From assembly GCF_000209165.1 (NCBI RefSeq), contig NC_009047.1, positions 434,001-498,000 on the forward strand: a stretch of DNA of 64,000 bases, given 5' to 3'. The translations under genes were made by a program, and so were the position numbers. Shown piece after piece: positions 9,611 through 19,700 of this stretch (its first letter is position 1; each line of letters starts with the position of its first letter). This DNA is from Scheffersomyces stipitis CBS 6054 (Eukaryota; Ascomycota; Pichiomycetes; Serinales; Debaryomycetaceae). The notes under the pieces are model-generated. The model searched no databases, had not been told where the DNA came from, and worked only from the letters and a program-made list of their open reading frames with translations.

Positions 9611-10798
9611 ATGAGCCAAGACGCTGAGGAGTTCCGCGCGTTAACATCAACGCTTCTGGCTTTCTATAACTACCACCGGTGGGAAACAGAGCAGATAGTC
9701 AAACCCCGGCGAATCAAATACGATTCGCTTTCAGCAGACGAGAAGCTCTTGGTTCCATGGTACGAAAAGCACACCGAGCACTTGATGATGTGTATCGAGA
9801 TGAACATGCAATTCTGTCAGATGTTGGCGACAAATATTGCCACAGATTGGGGCGTTTCAGCCGATCCAAATGACTGGGAGCCCGCAACTGCCAATGAGTA
9901 CGATAAGGTGAGATCAACTCTATTGCAATTATCGAAGGAATGGAGTGACGATGGACAAAATGAGCGACAGGTGAGCTACCGCAAGATTGTGGATGAGTTG
10001 GAAGCGATGTTTCCTGACGAAGAGAAACGGCAGAATATCAAAATTCTCAATCCGGGGTGTGGATTAGGACGGTTGGTGATGGATTTGATCGTGAAGGGTT
10101 TCTGGTGCCAGGGCAATGAGTTCAGCTACCATATGTTGTTGACATCGAACTTTGTATTGAACCATTGCAAATTTGCCCACAACTTCCTGATCTTTCCATA
10201 TTTGCACAAATCGTCGCATATGGTCAAGAGGTTAAATCAGATTCGGCCAGTGAGCTTACCAGATCTCAATCCTACTTCTATAAGCGAATTGAGCCTGAAG
10301 AATCCGAGTATTCCGTATGATGAACTCATGTCTATGACAGCTGGTTCGTTCACCGACTTGTATGGACCCGAAGACTTGGTTATCTCAGAGACTTACACCC
10401 AGGATACCATTGCCAACGAGTTTCGATCCACCAACAAGGACCATTTCGACGTGCTCGTGTCGTGCTTCTTCATCGATACAGCCAGCAATATCATTGACTA
10501 TTTGAAGTCTATCCATTACTGTTTGAAGACTGGCGGGGTGTGGATCAACTTTGGCCCGTTGTTGTGGCATTTCGAAGACGATTTCTCGACCAAAATCATA
10601 TCCAGAGATAATACAAAAGTACAGACTATCATGAAGGGATTGGAGTTGTCGAGAGAGGACTTAGTTGAATTGGTGGAGAAGATTGGATTCAAGTTCGAGA
10701 AACGTGAGTCGGACATTGAGACTACCTACTGTGGAGATATCAAGGCGTTGGGATCGTTTGTGTATAAATGTGAATACTGGGTGTGTCGTAAGTTGTAA
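9611..10798 (+). CDS. Carnosine N-methyltransferase-like (N2227 family) protein
   Basis: S-adenosylmethionine-dependent methyltransferase of the N2227/CARNMT1 family; the S. cerevisiae member is YNL092W. It has 395 residues. The SAM motif I is ILNPGCGLGRLVMDL at about 145-160, followed by the family block GNEFSYHMLLTSNFVLN. Near the C-terminus is the NFGPLLWHFED segment typical of the family. The substrate in yeast is not known from sequence; in animals the enzyme methylates carnosine and related histidine compounds. It follows SWA2 after 362 bp that includes the promoter motifs noted separately, and is convergent with MLS1. Confidence 0.9.
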   Translation: MSQDAEEFRALTSTLLAFYNYHRWETEQIVKPRRIKYDSLSADEKLLVPWYEKHTEHLMMCIEMNMQFCQMLATNIATDWGVSADPNDWEPATANEYDKVRSTLLQLSKEWSDDGQNERQVSYRKIVDELEAMFPDEEKRQNIKILNPGCGLGRLVMDLIVKGFWCQGNEFSYHMLLTSNFVLNHCKFAHNFLIFPYLHKSSHMVKRLNQIRPVSLPDLNPTSISELSLKNPSIPYDELMSMTAGSFTDLYGPEDLVISETYTQDTIANEFRSTNKDHFDVLVSCFFIDTASNIIDYLKSIHYCLKTGGVWINFGPLLWHFEDDFSTKIISRDNTKVQTIMKGLELSREDLVELVEKIGFKFEKRESDIETTYCGDIKALGSFVYKCEYWVCRKL

Positions 10799-10914
10799 AG
10801 GTATAGATTAAAATGAAGTAATTTAAAGGCAAAAGGCACTATAACTGTAATGTACTACAAGTTTATCAATGAGATCAATATGAATCATTTGTTAACATAC
10901 AATAGTGAATATAA

Positions 10915-12612
10915 CTAGTCCTTCAAGGCTTCCAAGTCGATTGGCTTGCCAACAGTAACTACAGAGTCATAGATCAAGGTTGTTAAGAACTCCGACACAG
11001 ACTTGCCAGTGATTTCTGGCTCAAGGTATCTGGCTGCCTCTTTAAACTTGCGGCCCTTAGAGCCAAATTGTTCAGTGAGTTTTTCGACTTCTTCCTCTAA
11101 TATCAGGCTCATTAAGTCGGGGGTCACAGTCTTGTTAGAGTCTTCCATCTTTACCAGGTGCAACACCCACGAATATAATTGCAAACGAGACACTTCAGCT
11201 GTAGCAGCGTCTTCCATTAAGTTGTTAATAGGAACACATCCCACACCTCTGAGCCACGATTCAATGTAGCTTAGGGCAATGAAGAGATTCTTACGAATAC
11301 CCTCGGTTGTGATCTTGCCTCCAGCAATGGCTGTGTTGGACAAATCGGCTTCCGAGACATCTTCATCGGGAACAATGTGGATCTGGTTAGGAGTGGGCAT
11401 ATGCTCGTTGAAGACGTCGTTGGCAATTGGTGCCAAAGCAGGATGAGCCACCCAAGTTCCGTCGTAATTCATTGTAGCTTCTCTGAGCTTATCATTTTTG
11501 ACTTTGGAAATAGCAACTTTGTTGGCTTCAGGATCATTCTTTATAGGGATCTGAGCTGCCATGCCTCCCATAGCATGGACTTGTCTACGGTGGCAGATGT
11601 TTATCAAACGCTCACAGTAGGCTTTCATAAAAGGAACCGTCATTGTAACCTGGTCTCTGTCGGGTAAGATTTTAGAGGGGTCGTTACGTAATCTCTTGAT
11701 AGTTGAAAATATGTAGTCCCATCTTCCACAGTTCAATCCTGCCGAATGGTTTCTCAATTGGAAAATGATTTCTTCCATCTGATAGGCAGCAGGTAATGTT
11801 TCAATGAGAACGGTAGCTCTGATGGTACCCCTAGAAACGGCCAATGAGTCCTGGGCTACGTTGAAGACGTCGTTCCAGAGCTTAGCTTCCAAATGGTGCT
11901 CCATCTTCGGCAAGTAGAAGTATGGACCCCTACCCTGGTTGATGAGCTCGTGAGCATTATGGAAGAAGTATAAGCCAAAATCCAAAATCGAGGCACTCAC
12001 AGGCTCTCCATCTACTAAGATGTGCTTATCAACCATGTGCCAGCCTCTGGGACGTACAAGAAGTGTGGGAGTCAGAAACTGTTGGGACTGGTTGACTCTA
12101 TATGCTTTACCATTGTCCTTACTAACGAAGTCAATCTGGTGTCTGACAGCATCGTACAAGTTGACTTGGCCAGTGATGACATTGGCCCAAGTAGGAGCAG
12201 ATGAGTCTTCGAAGTCACTCATGTAGGTCTTGACAGGTGTGTTGAGAGCATTGACTATCATCTTACGCTCCGGAGGACCGGTGATTTCTGTTCTTCTATC
12301 GGTCAAACCTGGAGCAGGAAAGGCTCCCTGCCAGGTTGGGTCATTTCTGACCTTTGTCATGGTTTCGTCCTGGAGAAACAGAAGTGGAATGCCCTGGTCA
12401 AGTTGTTCCTGAACAAGTTGTCTGTTTTCCAAGAGCTGTTTCCTAGTGGAATTGAAAGAACGGTGAAGAAGAACTACAAAAGACAAGGCTGATTTGGTCA
12501 AAATGTCTGCCTGGGTAGTGGTAGAGGGCTCATATTCTGGAGTCTTGGAGACTGGAGCCAATACCTGGACACCAGCAAGCGAGCTGAAGAGTGGTTGGGC
12601 CTGGATAGTCAT
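10915..12612 (-). CDS. MLS1: Malate synthase (glyoxylate cycle)
   Basis: Condenses glyoxylate with acetyl-CoA to malate, allowing growth on fatty acids, acetate or ethanol. The 565 residues carry all malate synthase A landmarks: FEDSSAPTW, the [15 protein letters not shown] segment, the signature [41 protein letters not shown] and [14 protein letters not shown]. Length is close to the S. cerevisiae enzyme (554). The C-terminus is EALKD, so the usual peroxisomal SKL-type tripeptide is missing, and I see no PTS2 at the N-terminus. The gene is expected to be glucose-repressed, but I did not find a clear carbon-source-responsive element. Confidence 0.96.
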   Translation of the reverse strand: MTIQAQPLFSSLAGVQVLAPVSKTPEYEPSTTTQADILTKSALSFVVLLHRSFNSTRKQLLENRQLVQEQLDQGIPLLFLQDETMTKVRNDPTWQGAFPAPGLTDRRTEITGPPERKMIVNALNTPVKTYMSDFEDSSAPTWANVITGQVNLYDAVRHQIDFVSKDNGKAYRVNQSQQFLTPTLLVRPRGWHMVDKHILVDGEPVSASILDFGLYFFHNAHELINQGRGPYFYLPKMEHHLEAKLWNDVFNVAQDSLAVSRGTIRATVLIETLPAAYQMEEIIFQLRNHSAGLNCGRWDYIFSTIKRLRNDPSKILPDRDQVTMTVPFMKAYCERLINICHRRQVHAMGGMAAQIPIKNDPEANKVAISKVKNDKLREATMNYDGTWVAHPALAPIANDVFNEHMPTPNQIHIVPDEDVSEADLSNTAIAGGKITTEGIRKNLFIALSYIESWLRGVGCVPINNLMEDAATAEVSRLQLYSWVLHLVKMEDSNKTVTPDLMSLILEEEVEKLTEQFGSKGRKFKEAARYLEPEITGKSVSEFLTTLIYDSVVTVGKPIDLEALKD

Positions 12613-13981
12613 AATATGTCGGCGAATTTGATGAGGGAAGTGAAGCAGTTGAAAAACTGACTAAGAAGTGCAAGTGAATGAGCTGTTAATATCCTAGTCA
12701 AATATCGAAGCACCCGAAAATAGCACTACAATTCAAGATAGCGAGAGAAGTCCAGGTTTATATGGTCTTTGTAATGAAGGCTGAGTCCGAAATGGGTCCG
12801 AGTTGCGTGGTTAAGATTATCCATGGAATTGTTGGCCCTATTGGGCACAAGTGCTGACTCAAGCTCTTCGCATCGGCCTATAGATAGCGTTATCTGAAAC
12901 CCGGAGCATGGTGTTTTTGCCAGAGTCAGCCTTGTGTGACTCTGTCATTTTGCGGCAATCGCTACGGCGATAGACGCGGGAAGATGCGCACAAAAAAAAG
13001 ATCTCGGACTTTTGCGTCATGGGGTGGCACGATAATCGGAACCAGCCGAAGTCAGAAAACGGTTCAAAGTCCGACCCCGAACTGGCACCACTGGCTACGG
13101 GTTCCTTTACTCCGACTTTCTCTGGATACGCTGCCATGCAAGTGAGAGTCGTCATTTGAGAATTATTATTGAGTAATTTGTATTACGTAATCTTTATCTT
13201 TACGCTACCAATTGATATTTAGAGAAATCAAAATCTGTAGCCCAGAGGACGTAATCAAGGCTGTACCCTAAAGTTATCTCAGCCATACGTCATGTTGCAG
13301 AAGCTCGTCCAATTGCTACAGCTCAAATTTTATCTTCCAGATTTCTTCAGCTGTAGGTTTATCAACTGGATCGGAGTTCGTGCGACTTCTCCGTCAACCC
13401 ACTTCTTGGTAGACCTAATCTGAGTGACTCGGTTTAAGATGGGCCGATTCTGTCTACTGGCGGTTTGGTTTCAGACCACCGTTTAGATAACTCTGATCTC
13501 TTGCCTCTCGGCTCTTGTGATTCGGACTATTTGAATTACAATTAGGTGACACTGGAAAAGTGAGGCGATGCTGCGTTAGACGATACTGAAGTTAGACAAT
13601 CTCTAAGTCGCTGCTGGTTAGTGTAAAGTTTTGCCATACCGAGGTTCTCCGAAATTGACAATGCTAATTGGACAATACTGGAGACAGTCATGTCTTGGGG
13701 CACTTTTAGGCGACTATGTATGACAGTTCTCTTTCGTTGGTAACACTAACACTGTAGTATATTTCGTTTGAGCAAATATACTGTTACGAATACTGAAAGG
13801 CTAGAATAAGAGTTAGTTATTCTGGTACCAGAAAAGATTGTTGGATATCGTAGTGCTTTATTGTTAATATGGTTATGATAATATTGTAGATTCATTTCTC
13901 TTGCTACTTATTTCTAGTGTTTCTATAATGTTAACACTATATCTGTATAGCTTCATATACAACTCACAGCAGTGCAGTGCT
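12613..13981. other. MLS1 upstream region
   Basis: Nearly 1.4 kb between the MLS1 start and the 3' end of the NMT1-like gene. Frames near 12859-13155 lie antisense to each other and lack domains. No RNA gene was recognised: a GTTC-AAAGTCC word at 13062 lacks the rest of a tRNA. Long 5' regions are common for carbon-regulated genes. Confidence 0.55.
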
Positions 13982-14905
13982 TTACAATTGTCTGACTACT
14001 CCTCCTTCCAAACGCTGAGCAATTACCTCGTCGGAGTCTGACAAGACACCAGCAAGTTTCAAGATAGCACTAGTCTTGCTGACAACTGATTCCCAGTCAA
14101 GTCCGGCTTCACCCAACTTGTCGTTAAACTGGACGGTCTTGGACCATTCCTGGGCATCTTCCTTAGAGTAGTCCAAGTTAGTGCCGATATGGTCGATAGC
14201 CTCGTCGACGTGGCTGTTGAAATAAGCAATGCCTTCGTTGACAGCAGCTAGGAAGTCAGAAACAGCCTTCTTGTTTGAAGTGTAGACATTTTTAGTAGCA
14301 TTGATCACCCAAGATGGCCAAGGAGTGTAAATCTCGCCGATCTGCTTAATTTCACCGTTGTCATAGTACTTCTTGGAGGTGAAGTATTCCCACATGAAAG
14401 CGTCGGAGTTCTTCAACTCGGACTCATTGCCGAACTTCAAGTTGACAGAATCGCGCAAGTTCTGGAAGTTGGACAATATCGGGAAAGAACTGAATTCGTG
14501 GGCAAATTTCAAACTGTGTGCCAACACAAAACTCATCACATAAGAACCAGATCCGATTCTGGAGACACCAATGGCTTTTCCATCCAATTGCTGAGCTACG
14601 GTCAATTCATCTCGTTTCGATCCAGTACTGATTGCCCATAATAATGGAGATTTAACATAGGTATCGATAAGCTTGTAGGCATCGTTACCTTTGGCAATAT
14701 CAGCAACAAAAGCTTCGGTCAATCCAATGGCAATGTCGACCTCATTGGAATTGAGTAACTTGATAAGACGGCCCGAACCTTCAATGACTTCTACGAACTC
14801 AATCTCAAGTCCCCTCTTTTCGTAGAAGCCGTGCTTTTCGGCAAACATCAATGGGGTCGAGAAGTGCTCGGGGATATAGGCTACACGTAACTTGGTAAGG
14901 GACAT
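13982..14905 (-). CDS. NMT1/THI5-like periplasmic-binding-fold protein
   Basis: A 307-residue protein of the NMT1/THI5-like superfamily with a type-2 periplasmic binding protein fold. It begins LRVAYIPEHFSTPLMFAEKHGFY, continues with GLEIEFVEVIEGSGRLIKLL, DIAIGLTEAFVADI and IGVSRIGSGSYVMSFVLA, and has a C-terminal PWPSWVINATKNVY segment. This looks most like the Candida albicans Ca3427 family of unknown function. It does not show the cysteine-rich motif of the suicidal HMP-P synthase Thi5, so a direct thiamine role should not be assumed. It has no signal peptide, so it should be cytosolic. Its ligand is unknown. Confidence 0.8.
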   Translation of the reverse strand: MSLTKLRVAYIPEHFSTPLMFAEKHGFYEKRGLEIEFVEVIEGSGRLIKLLNSNEVDIAIGLTEAFVADIAKGNDAYKLIDTYVKSPLLWAISTGSKRDELTVAQQLDGKAIGVSRIGSGSYVMSFVLAHSLKFAHEFSSFPILSNFQNLRDSVNLKFGNESELKNSDAFMWEYFTSKKYYDNGEIKQIGEIYTPWPSWVINATKNVYTSNKKAVSDFLAAVNEGIAYFNSHVDEAIDHIGTNLDYSKEDAQEWSKTVQFNDKLGEAGLDWESVVSKTSAILKLAGVLSDSDEVIAQRLEGGVVRQL

Positions 14906-15363
14906 TATGGAAATTATTGGTTGTACTGTTGAAAAGAGAAAACGTTGGATTGTGTTTAAGATTGAAATTTTTCACTCCCCATATTCGCGCAAAAGGTGTC
15001 AAATGCGCAATATGACATCATATAATCCATTCAAGCCTAATGAACCTGAGTGGATCAGCAGCAAAAACATTAGCCCCATCTAACTTTACCTAAATGCAAA
15101 ACATTCGTAGAAATAATATGAATCGTTTTACAAAATTGCAGGGTTCTAATAGAGTTATTTATTCGGGTTACCACCCTACAGACGATACTAAATATATAAA
15201 AACAACCAGACCACGACAAGACTAACCAGAACAATAGAAAATCGAACTTGAAGACAATAAGATCAGAAATTAATCAATTATTAAACGAAACGGCATGAAA
15301 GATGTAGAATGAGATGCCAGTGTAAGAAGTGAAATGCGATGTGCTACGTATAACTGCATCTTT
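14906..15363. other. Intergenic region between NMT1-like gene and VPS21
   Basis: Holds the promoter of the minus-strand NMT1-like gene and the 3' flank of VPS21. No gene-like ORF or RNA gene is seen. Confidence 0.55.
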
Positions 15364-16011
15364 CTAACATGCACAGTCGCCAGCAGCTCTAGGTCTATTG
15401 TTGGGGTCAGAAGTCAAGTCGATTCTGCCATCGTTGTTGGTCTGGTGGATCTGGTTTGGGCCAGCCGAAGCTGCCTCGGGAATCTTGGAGCCTATTCCGA
15501 TGAAAACATCGTTTACGTTATACGACGTTTTAGCACTGGTTTCAAAAAACAAGAGTCCCTCCTCTTCGGCCAAACCTTTACCCTCTTCCACAGACACCTT
15601 TCTCAAGCTCTCTTCTTCGGTATCGTCCTCTACCAAATCATACTTGTTGCCGACCAATGCTATGGTGATATCTTTGGAAGCCTGTTCGTGTAACTCCTTC
15701 ACCCAGTGTCTAGCTTTAATGAAAGAAGCAGGCTTGGTGATATCATAAACTACAATGGCGGCCTGGGCATTACGGTAATACATTGGAGCCAAGGAGGCAA
15801 ACCGCTCTTGACCGGCAGTGTCCCAGATCTCGTACTTGATTGTTCTTTCGCCAATGGTACACTTCTGTGTCAAAAATGCTGCACCGATTGTAGGTTCTTT
15901 ATTTTCTTGGAAATCATTGCTAACAAAGCGCAAAACTAAAGATGACTTTCCCACAGCAGCTTCTCCAAGCAAGACAAGCTTGACGGAGGTGGCGGGATTT
16001 GGAAAACTCAT
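15364..16011 (-). CDS. VPS21: Rab5-type GTPase of early endosomes
   Basis: Rab5 family GTPase controlling fusion at early/late endosomes and vacuolar sorting. The start is taken at the ATG at 16011 ([12 protein letters not shown], 215 residues); nine more codons are open upstream. Motifs in order: P-loop GEAAVGKSS, effector [29 protein letters not shown] (the Rab5-typical switch II), NKYD and ETSAK. The C-terminus CAC is a double geranylgeranylation site. An acidic insert (VEDDTEEES) sits before the ETSAK region. S. cerevisiae has paralogues YPT52 and YPT53, so the exact orthologue is slightly uncertain. Confidence 0.9.
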   Translation of the reverse strand: MSFPNPATSVKLVLLGEAAVGKSSLVLRFVSNDFQENKEPTIGAAFLTQKCTIGERTIKYEIWDTAGQERFASLAPMYYRNAQAAIVVYDITKPASFIKARHWVKELHEQASKDITIALVGNKYDLVEDDTEEESLRKVSVEEGKGLAEEEGLLFFETSAKTSYNVNDVFIGIGSKIPEAASAGPNQIHQTNNDGRIDLTSDPNNRPRAAGDCAC

Positions 16012-16433
16012 ACTTCGATGTATGGATATAATATACACACTTTGATATATATATAATTAATATATATCGTTAAAGGAAGATAATATATGATTGATACTAT
16101 CAATGACTTCGATATTACCCGTAATGAAATATCAATGTTACTCAATGATGGTTAAATGAACTACTAAACACAAATGGTGCAATGATTCTAACACAAGTTG
16201 AATGAAATAAACTTTTATCAGTTTGATATCTCCAAATTTTGTGCTATTGCGTAACACTCAATTACCGTTTGCAGATATATGAATAGTGCTGATGATCAGT
16301 AACCAGCTTTGGATGGAGAAAAGATTGAAGGCGTCGGACGTTTTTCTTATCAGGGGGATTGGAGTTTTGGAGGTTTTGATGATCGCTAGCTTTGTGCGGT
16401 AAGGACACTACTGCTCACGTGAATTCCTCGAAT
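16012..16433. other. VPS21 upstream region, left flank of the retrotransposon
   Basis: About 420 bp separating the VPS21 start from the retrotransposon. It ends with TCACGTGA (16415-16422) and the target duplication CGAAT (16429-16433). With 22547-23637 it formed the divergent VPS21/PTP1 intergenic region before insertion. Confidence 0.6.
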
Positions 16434-16717
16434 TGACGGGAAACCTGTATATTGCGACCGGTTTTCCTTTTGGACTTAGAATTGGATTAATGGATATGGA
16501 CTTGTATTAATCACTAAAGAACTATTTAATTCTGTTTAAACTAGAATGGATTCCATGAGGTTTATATAGTCTTTTTGCCCTGCAATTTTATTGCGTGGTT
16601 TAACGAGTTATGGCCAGCGAATACCAATTATTCTCCTAGGCAAATACGTACGTCCAATCCGAGGCTACCAGCCTCGGAAACCATTTTACCAAAGATCCTG
16701 TATCTTATTTTCCATCA
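16434..16717 (-). repeat. 3' LTR of the retrotransposon
   Basis: This 284-bp LTR has termini TG...CA on the plus strand. In the element's sense its first three bases, TGA, serve as the stop codon of pol. An 8-bp perfect inverted repeat, CCGAGGCT-ACC-AGCCTCGG, lies at 16659-16677. Confidence 0.97.
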
Positions 16718-19700
16718 CTCCCCTAAACGCTTTGTACGTGAATCTAACGTAGAAACGTTTCTGACATTGGAAACTAGATGATCCCTGAGCTGTGTAAATT
16801 GTGCTCTTGATAATGCTTTCGTGAACATGTCAGCAGTGTTCACTGATGTCTTGACGTAGTCAAGAAGGATCTCTTTATCCTTAATTAATTGCCGTAGCAA
16901 TTTCATATCTATGTCCACCATTCTCCTGCTGTGGGAGATATTTTCGTTTTTGCAATTTGCGATAACAGCTTGATTATCTTCATAGATCTGTACACCTTTT
17001 ACTGTATATCCAAGTTCTCTGAGAATGTACTTTATACGGATTGACGTCTCTGCAGTCAGCTTTAATGCGACCATTTCGCAACTAGCAGAACTCGTAGTAA
17101 TGCTATGTTGGCGTTTAGTGGTCCAGCTAACCAAATGTCCGTTGAGATAAATGGCATTTCCAGTAATTGATCTTCTGTCCTTTTCTGGAGCAAATGAAGC
17201 ATCTGTGTAAGCAACTATGTTAAAGTCTGAATTCTTTTTGGTTGTGTCGTTGGTTTCATATTTTAGTTCATAGTCAATATTCAGCTTGATGTAACGGATG
17301 CAATATAACAACTTCTGAAAGTCATTTACGTTAGGATTGGCACCTTTGCTACCCAACTGATTGGCAGCAAATGATATATCAGGTCGGGTGTTTCGATTTG
17401 CCCATAGCAATAAACCTACTCCCTTTTGATATAGCTCTTTACCTTGCGCATCCAATAATGTTTCATTGTCGATCGGACTGTCGTCGATGAATTGATCTTT
17501 AACAATGGTAGAAGCATTATTGTATTTCGTTTTATCTTTAATCATTGGAATATATTTACCATATGATTCTTCAAGCTTGAATTGTTTTACAATTCCTTGT
17601 AAATACTCTTTTTGTGACATGATATAACCGTTCTTGGTTTTATGAAATTTAACTCCAAGGTATTCCTTGATCTCGTCAAGGTATTTCATATCGAAATACT
17701 TTTGTAGATTTTGTTTGAATTCTTTAAGCATCCTTTCGCTAGATGATATCATAAATATGTCATCAACGTAGACAGCAATTATGATAATATTACCGTTCTT
17801 ATGCCTCTTGTGGAATAATCCCGATGCGAATGATGATTCTTCAAAATCAAGTTTTCGTATGACCTTGAGTAATGTGTGGTACCATTCGTAACCACTTTGA
17901 CGCATACCATATATTGCCTTTTTAACCAACCAGCACTTATTCTGTGGTAACTCATATCCTTTAGGTGGACGGATATATATTGGTTCCTCATTAGATAATG
18001 GTGCATTTAGGTATGCAGATTCGATATCTAGCTGGTGGATAATGTAATTGTTAGTAGTGGCAATAGAGACTAATAATCTGATGGTCAAGAGGTCTACAAC
18101 TGGAGATGATATCTTTGACGGATCGAAATCCCGGCCAGCTTGTTGTAAAAATCCTCTTACGACGCATCTGCTTTTATATTTAACGCCTTTGATCCCTCCA
18201 TCTTTAGATGTATGTACCCATCTTGTAGATATGGCTTTCCTGCCTTTTGGGATATCAACAATTTCGAAAACATTCAATTTAATGAATTTGTCTATTTCTT
18301 GACGCATGGAGTCTTTCCAATTTTTATCGTCATAGTCAATGTTATCGATTACAGCATACATAACATTGATTGGTAAATCATCAGAATCCTCTCTTATTTG
18401 ATCGATCAATGAGAATAAACAATGTGCACCTTCGATATTTGTACATATGTCAGTTGATTTAGACTGGATCAAACTGAGCATGAGGTTGATTGTGTCTAAA
18501 CTCAGGAAATCTGGTGATGTTCTCCTCTGTCTTTTTACGTTGCCCCTTTCTGTTTCATCACTTTCTACATGTGTCACAGAATCGACGTCGCTTTTGCCCG
18601 GATGCGTCTTTGCCCTTAGTTTATGTGTCTTAGGTTTCGGAATAAAATTTGGGTCAGACCGCTCTAATTCGACTGATGTTTCTGATGAAAGTCCTTCTTG
18701 CATTCTTTGACGTTTCAAAGCACGGACCTCTCGGTTTGAAGCTGCTTGAATCACCTTTGGTTCTGTTACGTTTATGAAGTTCTGTCTCTCCCCTCGATTG
18801 TTGTAATCGTGTTTCGTCTTGACGGTACCGGTGTCTGTAGACGAATTCTTATCTGAATTGATTTTTGTAGTTTCAATTGCAGGTGGGGACTCTTTATCAT
18901 TCATATTGCTATGACCTTTAGCATTTGTTCGTTTTAATACAGATTTTTGAGATTCTTTTAATGTTGCAACTGGTGCATCTTCAGTAATGAGTTCAGATTT
19001 GTTTTTATCAGCTTTCTGCTTCCTCGAAGTAGAAAATATGCCTGAGTCGGATTTATAGTCCATCGAACTATCTCTTTGAATGTTCTCTCCGAATACAGGA
19101 GCTACCTGTTTGTCGACTGGGGTAGGAATTCGTACGTTTGTCCCCCCCACTAATGTGGACGAATTATTTGCAGTGCTCTTGCTCTCCTGCTGAGTCTTAT
19201 CTGTCAGTATAGGTTTTGGATGTTCAGGATATGTCATCCAGGGGAATTCTTTCTTTTTGTTCGCGTACACCTCTGGGTGTTTCAGGGCTAATATCAGCAA
19301 AGGGGTTTGAGGATGTATTGGGTAGGTATCCGAGGGTAACGATTCTCCCCTTTCTGTATTGCCACGGGTCATCACAGCTGAGTTGTTTCGTGAGCCCGTT
19401 GAAGCAGAGTGTACATTCACCTCGCGAACTGATTCACTAGTATCATAGTCATGCAAATCTTGATTAACTTTAAATTGAGCAGCAGCTACTTGGGCATTCA
19501 AGGTCGCTTCTACTTCTTTCGCCTCCTGAATCTGAGAGAAATCTAGCGATTTGAAGTATGAGTTAATATTTGACATGGAGCTCATGAACTTGACATTGAC
19601 TGTCTGAATAACTGGGAAGTTTTTCGTGCTGACGAGGATCTTATATGTGTAGTTGTCTTCACAAAAACCAATAAATGTGCCAAAGAATGTCATCGGATAT

